A stretch of 20,013 bases of DNA from contig DJVJ01000032.1 of NCBI GenBank assembly GCA_002441135.1, positions 1 to 20,013 of the forward strand, read 5' to 3'. Below the pieces are notes generated by a model. The model was given only the letters and a program-made list of their open reading frames with translations. It was not told the origin of the DNA and searched no databases. Of this stretch, positions 15,224 through 20,013 are shown piece by piece. How positions within the stretch are numbered: the stretch's first letter is position 1; every line of letters starts with the position of its first letter. The translations under genes and the position numbers were made by a program. The stretch comes from Caryophanales bacterium UBA6259 (lineage in GTDB: Bacteria > Bacillota > Bacilli > Tepidibacillales > Tepidibacillaceae).

Positions 15224-15688
15224 TTATTTTAATCCTGGAAAGTTAGTTTGACGCAGTGCTTCAAACAGAATAATATTCGCCGAATTAGAAAGATTTAATG
15301 ACCGAATATGCTCGCTCATTGGAATCGTAATCGTATAATCCCAATTTGCTTTTAAAATATCAATCGGTATCCCTGCTGTTTCCTTACCAAATACGATGAA
15401 ATCCCCATCTTTATATTCAACATCACTATAATATTGTTCTGTTTTGGTGGTTGCGTAGAAAAAACGCCCTTCTGGGTATTTATCCCATAATTCTTGAATT
15501 GAATCATAGTAAAAAATATCAACATTTTCCCAGTAATCCAATCCTGCTCTTTTAAGCATTTTATCATCTGTTGAAAAACCAAGGGGGCGTACTAAATGCA
15601 ATTTTGTATTTGTCCCTGCACAGGTTCTTGCAATATTACCGGTATTTGCAGGTATTTCAGGTTCATGTAATACTATATTAAATGCCAA
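15224..15688 (-). CDS. trmL: TrmL, tRNA (cytidine/uridine-2'-O)-methyltransferase
   Basis: TrmL (CspR in B. subtilis) 2'-O-methylates the wobble nucleotide 34 of certain tRNA-Leu species using S-adenosylmethionine. It is a SPOUT knotted-fold enzyme. Motifs: EIPANTGNIARTC near the N-terminus, then FGKETAGIP, and IPMSEHIRSLNLSNSANI forming the knot. I choose the TTG at 15688, 6 nt after GAGGTG (15700-15695), giving 154 residues and an N-terminus MAFNIVLHEPEIPANTGN like that of its relatives. A longer frame from 15757 would run through the terminator of the upstream gene and is unlikely. It is the first gene of a three-gene run with the HAD and phosphoesterase genes. Confidence 0.93.
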   Translation of the reverse strand: MAFNIVLHEPEIPANTGNIARTCAGTNTKLHLVRPLGFSTDDKMLKRAGLDYWENVDIFYYDSIQELWDKYPEGRFFYATTKTEQYYSDVEYKDGDFIVFGKETAGIPIDILKANWDYTITIPMSEHIRSLNLSNSANIILFEALRQTNFPGLK

Positions 15689-15736
15689 TTTTCTCACCTC
15701 ATGCACATTTTCCCATTCTCTATTCTTTATTATACT

Positions 15737-15776
15737 AAAAAAAAGAAAACAGCTCATCCTTTTATAAGATAAGCTG
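15737..15776 (-). terminator. Intrinsic terminator of the yhbB-like gene
   Basis: Minus-strand CAGCTTATC (15776-15768) pairs with GATGAGCTG (15758-15750), with one G-U pair, then a T-rich tail (TTTTCTTTTTTTT). It separates the amidase gene from trmL. Confidence 0.8.
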
Positions 15777-15792
15777 GTGGAGAAAATTTCTT

Positions 15793-16299
15793 TTAATTAT
15801 ACTGATCATTAATATGATAAAACTTATATTGTGTTTTTTCTGTCCAGGCATAGGAATCTTTATATGCCCAATATCGTTGTCTAGAGTTATCCGTATGAGC
15901 ATTTACTAGTGGCATACCTGCCGCATCCTTCGCAGTAACAATAGTATTATGCTGCCACCTACCATCGCCATCAAAATCATAACAAATGACATCGCCTAAC
16001 TCTAATTGGTCGGGAGAGCTTACTTCTGTTGCAGTTAATCCTGATTTACTGGTAGCTAGATACCACCTGAGATTATGGGCAACAGCCCAACTAAAGCTCC
16101 AATTATCTGTTCTACTCCCATTTCCTCGGTACCACCAGCCTTTACTTCTGCTATTGGTAAAGGTCATCGGTGCTCCACCTGCCCATAAGCATTGAGAAAT
16201 AAAGTTGGTACAATCCACTTCAAAGGCACGAAACCTAGGATTATAGCTATTCCACCATTTATTTGCATAATCTACTGCTTTTTGTCGTTGATAAGTCAT
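15793..16299 (-). CDS. yhbB: YhbB-like putative amidase (amidase_6 domain)
   Basis: A 168-residue single-domain protein of the amidase_6 type (a papain/NlpC-like fold). It would hydrolyse amide bonds, possibly in peptidoglycan. The likely catalytic Cys30 lies in EVDCTNFISQCLW and His117 in RWQHNTIV; a downstream NAHTDNS could supply the third polar residue. It has no signal peptide or membrane helix, so it would stay in the cytoplasm, or in the spore compartments if expressed then. B. subtilis yhbB, also next to cspR, encodes a longer protein as I remember, so this is a short form. The ATG follows GGAGGGG. It is flanked by terminators on both sides, making it a single-gene unit. Confidence 0.82.
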   Translation of the reverse strand: MTYQRQKAVDYANKWWNSYNPRFRAFEVDCTNFISQCLWAGGAPMTFTNSRSKGWWYRGNGSRTDNWSFSWAVAHNLRWYLATSKSGLTATEVSSPDQLELGDVICYDFDGDGRWQHNTIVTAKDAAGMPLVNAHTDNSRQRYWAYKDSYAWTEKTQYKFYHINDQYN

Positions 16300-16349
16300 G
16301 TAATCCCCTCCTCGCCATATTCTATGAATTGGACAAAAAGAGATAGAAC

Positions 16350-16385
16350 AAAAAAGAAAAACCTAAGATTATTGTTATCCTAGGT
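16350..16385 (-). terminator. Intrinsic terminator overlapping the ogt stop codon
   Basis: ACCTAGGAT (16385-16377) pairs with ATCTTAGGT (16369-16361) on the minus strand, followed by TTTTTCTTTTTT. The stem includes the last ogt codons. Confidence 0.8.
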
Positions 16386-16902
16386 TAATTTTACTTTCTA
16401 AATTTAACAAGATTTGCTTAATTTCCGTTCCCCCACGGTAACCCACTAGATTGCCATTTGAACCAATGACTCGATGACAAGGAACAATAAGAGGTACTGG
16501 ATTGTGGTGATTGGCGTTCCCTATCGCTCGAACTGCCTTTGGTGCATTAATTTGGATTGCAATATCCTTATAGGATCTTACTTCACCAAACGGGATTTGT
16601 AGTAAAGCATTCCATACAACCTTCTGGAATGGTGTTCCATATAAATCTAAAGGAAGGTCAAAAATCTCTCTTTTCATCGCTAAATACTCATTTAATTGTA
16701 GAATAGCATCTGTTAAATATTCTTCTGTTTCCACTAGGGTATACTCTTTCAACCACTTTTTTGTAAACCTCTGTAAATGAAAAAGATTACTTTCCACATC
16801 ACCGAATTCAATCCAACAAATTCCTTTTTGCGTAGATGCGATTGTTAAAGACCCAATAGAAGAATTAAAGTCTTGATAATATACCACTTTTTCTTCGTTC
16901 AA
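16375..16902 (-). CDS. ogt: Methylated-DNA--protein-cysteine methyltransferase
   Basis: This suicide repair protein moves the alkyl group from O6-alkylguanine in DNA to its own cysteine. The acceptor is Cys142 in PCHRVIG. The DNA-binding helix-turn-helix contains RAIGNANHHNP, and LQIPFGEVRSYKDIA is the usual preceding segment. The active-site loop GYRGG follows. At 175 residues without an N-terminal Ada domain it is the Ogt/AdaB type. The start is a TTG at 16902 behind GGGAGGG. It lies 22 nt after queG and is probably co-transcribed with it. Its terminator is fused to the stop codon. Confidence 0.94.
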   Translation of the reverse strand: MNEEKVVYYQDFNSSIGSLTIASTQKGICWIEFGDVESNLFHLQRFTKKWLKEYTLVETEEYLTDAILQLNEYLAMKREIFDLPLDLYGTPFQKVVWNALLQIPFGEVRSYKDIAIQINAPKAVRAIGNANHHNPVPLIVPCHRVIGSNGNLVGYRGGTEIKQILLNLESKINLG

Positions 16903-16924
16903 ATTTATCCCTCCCCAATCGTTT

Positions 16925-18085
16925 TTATAAATTCTTTTCTATAAATTCATTCTTGTCCACTTTGTCTAAAGAACTTCTAATTTCCGCATCAATAATATTC
17001 TCTTTTTCTTTAACCAGTGCTTCTAAAAGAATTTCTTTTGCTTCTTTAGTTCCAATTTTCCCTATAGCCCAAGCTGTTGTTTGTCTTATCATTGGTCTTT
17101 CGTCATTCAGTAAAATATCCTTTAATAAAGGCAATGAGGATATATCCTTAAAATGAGCTAAGGCAATGATTGCATTTCTTTGAATTGGCTTTTTTCCTCG
17201 CCATGCCGCTGCAGTGGATCCCCAAACTTCTTTAAATTCCTTATTGGAGAGCGTTAGTAATGGCTTTAGTAACGGCTTTACTAATTCCGGATTTGGGATC
17301 ATTTCCTCATGATGAGAAGAATTAATTCCCTTATTGTAAGGACAAACCATTTGACAGGTGTCACATCCATACAAGCGGTTTCCTAGCTTATCCATCCAAT
17401 GCTCTTCTAGCATATCCTTTCGTTGTGTAATATATGAAAGACAGCTTTTCGCATTAACCTGTCCAGGATTCACAATCGCCTGAGTCGGACACTTCGCCAT
17501 ACATAGTGTGCAATCCCCACATAGGTTCTCCATTGGTTTATCATATGGAAAAGTAATACTAGTTACTAACTGACCTAAATAGATGTAGGAGCCAAATTCT
17601 GGCGTTATCAATAATGAATTTTTGCCAATCCACCCTATTCCCGCCCGTTCTGCAACTGCATGGTCTGATAATACACCTGTATCTGTCATAACAACAAATT
17701 CCGCGCTAGGCATTAATGATTGCAAATAAGTACCTAACTGATTTAATTTCTCTTGTAGAATAAGATGGTAATCAATTCCCCAAGCAGATCGTGATATAAA
17801 TCCTCGATAGTTATCTTCAGAATTCCTCGGTGGATTGATCACCTTTGAAGGGTAGGCCACAGCAATCGCAATAATAGATTTTGCATTGTTTAGAGATAAT
17901 TTTGGATCTACTCTTTTATCTAAATCCTTCTCTTCAAAACCAGATTCATAGCCTAACTCCCTATGTTTTTGTAATATTTCCTTTAATCCCTCAAAAGGTT
18001 CAGCACTAGTAAACCCAATCTTATCAATACCTATTTGTTTAGCATACTGAATCAATTGTTGTTTTATCTTTTCATTTTGATTCAT
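16925..18085 (-). CDS. queG: QueG, epoxyqueuosine reductase
   Basis: QueG reduces epoxyqueuosine to queuosine in tRNA, the last step of queuosine synthesis, using cobalamin and two 4Fe-4S clusters. I place the start at the ATG at 18085 (386 residues); a GTG three codons earlier is the alternative, and neither has a strong ribosome binding site. Cluster ligands are seen in CGDCTLCMAKCP and in CDTCQMVCPYN, with an extra Cys between. The N-terminal part has DKRVDPKLSLNNAKSI and FVVMTDTGVLSDHAVAERAG with the family's catalytic Asp. The C-terminal region after about residue 300 is HEAT-like (MIRQTTAWAIGKIGTKEA). It corresponds to yhbA of B. subtilis and lies between rnhA (56 nt) and ogt. Confidence 0.95.
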   Translation of the reverse strand: MNQNEKIKQQLIQYAKQIGIDKIGFTSAEPFEGLKEILQKHRELGYESGFEEKDLDKRVDPKLSLNNAKSIIAIAVAYPSKVINPPRNSEDNYRGFISRSAWGIDYHLILQEKLNQLGTYLQSLMPSAEFVVMTDTGVLSDHAVAERAGIGWIGKNSLLITPEFGSYIYLGQLVTSITFPYDKPMENLCGDCTLCMAKCPTQAIVNPGQVNAKSCLSYITQRKDMLEEHWMDKLGNRLYGCDTCQMVCPYNKGINSSHHEEMIPNPELVKPLLKPLLTLSNKEFKEVWGSTAAAWRGKKPIQRNAIIALAHFKDISSLPLLKDILLNDERPMIRQTTAWAIGKIGTKEAKEILLEALVKEKENIIDAEIRSSLDKVDKNEFIEKNL

Positions 18086-18141
18086 AATTATCACATTCCC
18101 TTTTGAAAGCTTATTCCCTCTATCCTGTTATCTATCTGCAG

Positions 18142-18804
18142 TTATTTCTTTGAATTCTTTATTTGATTATATAACGGTAAATACTTCTCATTTTTATCCT
18201 TAGCCCAGCTTAGTAGCTTTGTTAACTGCATATAACTCTGCTTGGGAATTATGAGAGTTACCAGTTCTTCTTCCAAACCTTCCTTATTGACTCTGTTCTC
18301 TTCATTGTATCGAGTATTTCTGTTTTCGTCTTCTGTTAAAACTTCACTTTGTTGCTTAAAATTCCCTTTTGGAATTGCTGCTACTGCTAATTGATCTGCT
18401 AACTCATTCCATTTATCGCCTGAATGACCCTTAACCTTTTTCCAAATGATCTTACGGTCCTTCACAAGGGGTATTAAATCCTTCCATAAATCTTGATTTT
18501 CTACTGGTTTGCCTTGTGAGGTCTTCCATCCTCTTTTAATCCAATTTGGAATCCAGTTTTTTTCAAATGCGTTTATGACATAAGCAGAATCTGAATATAT
18601 TTCAACCTCACTTTGGTGTGGGGTAGCTTTTAATGCCTCAATCACAGCAGTTAATTCCATTCGATTATTGGTAGTCGATAGGTCTCCACCTGAAAGCTTT
18701 TGTCCATTTAAAAAAACAGCACCCCATCCTCCTGGTTGCCCACCAGCGGCTTGATTGTTACTACAAGCACCATCAGTATATACTATATATTTTTCACTCA
18801 TCAT
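18142..18804 (-). CDS. rnhA: RNase HI with C-terminal extension
   Basis: RNase HI cuts the RNA strand of RNA-DNA hybrids. The catalytic DEDD set is complete: Asp11 (YTDGACSNN), Glu50 (NNRMELTAV), Asp72 (YSDSAY) and Asp137 (NELADQLA), with His127 in KGHSGDKWN. The basic handle segment (WIPNWIKRGWKTSQGKP) is also present, as in the E. coli enzyme. The classical domain ends near residue 145. The remaining 75 residues are a Glu/Asn-rich linker and a predicted helical segment (EEELVTLIIPKQSYMQLTKL) that I do not recognise. GGAGG precedes two adjacent ATGs (18804 and 18801); the second has the better spacing. Confidence 0.93.
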   Translation of the reverse strand: MMSEKYIVYTDGACSNNQAAGGQPGGWGAVFLNGQKLSGGDLSTTNNRMELTAVIEALKATPHQSEVEIYSDSAYVINAFEKNWIPNWIKRGWKTSQGKPVENQDLWKDLIPLVKDRKIIWKKVKGHSGDKWNELADQLAVAAIPKGNFKQQSEVLTEDENRNTRYNEENRVNKEGLEEELVTLIIPKQSYMQLTKLLSWAKDKNEKYLPLYNQIKNSKK

Positions 18805-18917
18805 TTTACCTCCAGAATTGTTATCTTTATCTCATTCTACTTAAATTCAGGGTTTCCTTTTTTCATTCATAAAATAAGCTACTTTATTCCTTTAAAGAGT
18901 TTAAACTTTCTTAAGTA

Positions 18918-18997
18918 GTAAAAAAACGCGACCCTTCGTCCCTTCTTGAACGAAAAACCGCGTTAGCATAAGTATGATTTCGACATTTTTCAACAAC
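18918..18997 (-). ncRNA. Candidate small RNA with its own promoter and terminator
   Basis: A good SigA promoter lies on the minus strand: TTGACC (19032-19027), 17 nt, TATATT (19009-19004). Transcription would start near 18997. About 35 nt later comes a two-part hairpin, AACGCG..TTCGT with ACGAA..CGCGTT (18964-18925), followed by about seven T's. The unit is about 80 nt. It contains only a 7-codon ATG frame without a ribosome binding site. The loop is purine-rich (GAAGGGACGAAGGG spans the loop side). I do not recognise a known family. It could also be a leader for something lost, but rnhA starts more than 110 nt further on, beyond the terminator. Confidence 0.45.
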
Positions 18998-19032
18998 AAA
19001 AATAATATAACATGTCCACAAGGCAAGGTCAA

Positions 19033-19221
19033 CCTATATTTAATAAATTTGTCACAAAATATATAATAAATGTTCACATATAGTACTTTACAACTTTTGT
19101 ACAAAATAAATATAACCAACAGAAAGTGATTTGTATTTTACTAGTAGACACAGAAATAGATGTATAAACCAATGTTGATTAGAAAAGCTTCATTTTTGTT
19201 TGGACTATACTTTCGTATTCG
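19033..19221. other. AT-rich spacer between the two candidate small RNAs
   Basis: No gene seen. It contains a perfect 12-bp palindrome TTTTGTACAAAA (19095-19106) and a TTGTAC-N16-TATATG arrangement on the minus strand that could be a weak promoter. Confidence 0.4.
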
Positions 19222-19307
19222 AAAAAAAAAGACCCTGTTAGTAACCTAACAGGGCAAAAACTCTCAACCAATTCATTTTTAATTGGCTAAGTTAATTGTA
19301 CCTATTC
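19222..19307 (-). ncRNA. Second candidate small RNA, two hairpins
   Basis: On the minus strand TATAAT (19319-19314) would give a start near 19307; the -35 is weak. The transcript would fold CTTAGCCAATT (19291-19281) with AATTGGTTGAG (19273-19263). It then forms a 9-bp intrinsic terminator, CCCTGTTAG-GTTA-CTAACAGGG (19254-19233), followed by TC and nine T's. Length would be about 85 nt. No reading frame of note. The terminator is certain; what is terminated is not, because the tRNA operon already has its own terminator upstream at 19431-19458. I do not recognise the family. Confidence 0.4.
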
Positions 19308-19430
19308 CTGAGTATTATATCAATGATAAAATTATTCATACTTTAGTAAGTTAAGGAAATTTTTTAGATTACCATAACTAAGCTTAAGAAAAGCTTGGCT
19401 TTTGCCAAGTCTTTACCCTCTTGGTTAATA
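19308..19430. other. Spacer between candidate small RNA and tRNA terminator
   Basis: No gene seen. A 6-bp hairpin CTTGGC-TTTT-GCCAAG (19394-19409) lies here and could be a weak backup terminator for the tRNA transcript. Confidence 0.4.
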
Positions 19431-19458
19431 AAAAAAACAATGCGTTTAAGCATTGTTT
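19431..19458 (-). terminator. Terminator of the tRNA operon
   Basis: AAACAATGC (19458-19450) pairs with GCATTGTTT (19443-19435) on the minus strand, followed by T's down to 19431. It lies 14 nt after the last tRNA. Confidence 0.85.
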
Positions 19459-19471
19459 AATCTTTTATGTA

Positions 19472-19554
19472 TGGTGCCGGTGAAGGGACTCGAACCCCCA
19501 CGGTTTCCCTCACGATTTTGAGTCGCGCGCGTCTGCCAATTCCGCCACACCGGC
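19472..19554 (-). tRNA. tRNA-Leu (anticodon CAA)
   Basis: Cloverleaf with acceptor GCCGGTG pairing CACCGGC, D-arm GCGGAATTGGCAGACGC, anticodon loop CTCAAAA giving CAA, a long variable arm as in class II tRNAs, T-arm GGTTCGAGTCC and an encoded CCA end. It is the last tRNA of the operon. TrmL, encoded nearby, is known to modify tRNA-Leu(CAA) and tRNA-Leu(UAA). Confidence 0.97.
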
Positions 19555-19581
19555 TAATATAGGCAAATATTTAAATATAAA

Positions 19582-19670
19582 TGGTGCCGAGGACCGGACT
19601 TGAACCGGTACGGTAGTCACCTACCGCAGGATTTTAAGTCCTGTGCGTCTGCCAATTCCGCCACCCCGGC
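19582..19670 (-). tRNA. tRNA-Leu (anticodon UAA)
   Basis: Class II tRNA with acceptor GCCGGGG, anticodon loop CTTAAAA (TAA), long variable arm with GGTAGGTGACTACC, T-arm GGTTCAAGTCC and encoded CCA. It is followed by Leu(CAA) after 27 nt. Confidence 0.97.
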
Positions 19671-19678
19671 ACAGTTAA

Positions 19679-19752
19679 TGGAGGCGGCAAACGGATTCGA
19701 ACCGATGGTAAAGGTTTTGCAGACCTCTGCCTTACCTCTTGGCTATGCCGCC
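19679..19752 (-). tRNA. tRNA-Cys (anticodon GCA)
   Basis: Acceptor GGCGGCA, D-loop AGCCAAGAGGTAAGGC, anticodon loop TCTGCAAA (GCA), T-arm GGTTCGAATCC, encoded CCA. Confidence 0.97.
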
Positions 19753-19765
19753 AAATATTTTTTTG

Positions 19766-19840
19766 TGGAGCGGACGACGGGATTCGAACCCGCGACCCTC
19801 GCCTTGGCAAGGCGATACTCTACCACTGAGCCACGTCCGC
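19766..19840 (-). tRNA. tRNA-Gly (anticodon GCC)
   Basis: Acceptor GCGGACG, D-arm GGCTCAGTGGTAGAGT, anticodon stem-loop GCCTTGCCAAGGC (GCC), T-arm GGTTCGAATCC, encoded CCA. Confidence 0.97.
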
Positions 19841-19858
19841 AAATAATTGATTATAATT

Positions 19859-19876
19859 GTTCACCATGGCCGCCAT
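19859..19876 (-). pseudogene. Possible 5' stub of a deleted tRNA-His
   Basis: The 58-nt gap between tRNA-Trp and tRNA-Gly contains GGCGGCCATGGTGAAC on the minus strand. This resembles the acceptor and D-stem start of a bacillar tRNA-His (GCGG..GTGGTGAAG). In B. subtilis trnD, His and Gln lie in exactly this position. It is a short match from memory and may be coincidence. Confidence 0.25.
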
Positions 19877-19898
19877 AAAATGCATTAAAATAAAAAAA

Positions 19899-19972
19899 TG
19901 GCAGGGGTGGCAGGAATCGAACCCACACTAACGGTTTTGGAGACCGCTGTTCTACCGTTAAACTACACCCCT
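19899..19972 (-). tRNA. tRNA-Trp (anticodon CCA)
   Basis: Acceptor AGGGGTG pairs CACCCCT, D-loop AGTTTAACGGTAGAAC, anticodon loop TCTCCAAA (CCA), T-arm GGTTCGATTCC, encoded GCCA end. Confidence 0.97.
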
Positions 19973-19979
19973 ATGAAAA

Positions 19980-20013
19980 TGGTGGAGGGGGTAGGATTCG
20001 AACCTACGAAGGC
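19980..20013 (-). tRNA. tRNA-Tyr, 3' part only
   Basis: The window ends inside this gene. The T-arm GTAGGTTCGAATCCTAC, acceptor strand CCCCTCC, discriminator A and CCA are visible. The implied 5' acceptor GGAGGGG and the place before tRNA-Trp fit tRNA-Tyr, as in trnD of B. subtilis. The anticodon is outside the window. Confidence 0.7.

Noticed and set aside
18901..19119. Minus-strand frame of 72 codons between rnhA and the tRNAs
   Set aside because: It runs through a promoter and an intrinsic terminator, has no ribosome binding site and shows no domain-like pattern.
19600..19878. Plus-strand frame of 92 codons across the tRNA genes
   Set aside because: It is the complement of four tRNA genes and encodes the artefactual peptides often predicted from tRNA sequence.

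Overview
This is AT-rich DNA from a spore-forming member of the Bacillaceae (Bacillus sensu lato). The evidence is the sporulation trio prkA-yhbH-spoVR, the order queG / yhbB-like amidase / trmL(cspR) / prkA / yhbH that I recall from the yhb region of Bacillus subtilis, a tRNA run resembling the end of B. subtilis trnD, GGAGG-type ribosome binding sites, and a SigI/RsgI pair. Every gene I can support lies on the minus strand, so transcription runs from high to low coordinates.

Left part (1-7.5 kb): an accessory, decaying region. It holds the 5' end of a gene for a secreted Met/Gln-rich protein made of 42-residue repeats, and an IS30-family remnant that has lost its catalytic core. Next come a ccdA gene split by a frameshift, a cysteine-free BASS-fold permease, and an rsgI-sigI stress sigma/anti-sigma module. 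The last gene is a LysM-G5-M23 cell-wall peptidase gene with an ACG where the start codon should be and an in-frame TAA. A diverged direct repeat lies on either side of the permease-rsgI-sigI block. The sigI gene and the repeat-protein gene share a similar promoter-like sequence (ACnACCTAAAA, then CGRATAA), which suggests a small SigI regulon.

Middle (7.5-13.7 kb): a czrA-czcD zinc/cobalt/cadmium efflux operon with a clear SigA promoter and an overlapping inverted-repeat operator. The complete sporulation cluster prkA-yhbH-spoVR follows, ending in a strong intrinsic terminator.

Right part (13.9-20 kb): intact housekeeping genes. These are a YfcE-like phosphoesterase, a HAD phosphatase, the tRNA methyltransferase TrmL, a YhbB-like amidase, an alkylguanine-DNA methyltransferase, the epoxyqueuosine reductase QueG and an RNase HI with an extra C-terminal region. 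A roughly 670-bp gap then carries two unassigned transcription units with promoter-like sequences and intrinsic terminators (candidate small RNAs). The window ends in a tRNA cluster Tyr(partial)-Trp-Gly-Cys-Leu-Leu. Compared with B. subtilis trnD, His and Gln are missing between Trp and Gly, and a short tRNA-His-like stub lies in that gap.

Functionally, envelope stress and cell-wall genes (sigI/rsgI, M23 peptidase, ccdA, repeat protein) and metal efflux occupy the variable left side. Sporulation, tRNA modification and DNA repair occupy the conserved right side.
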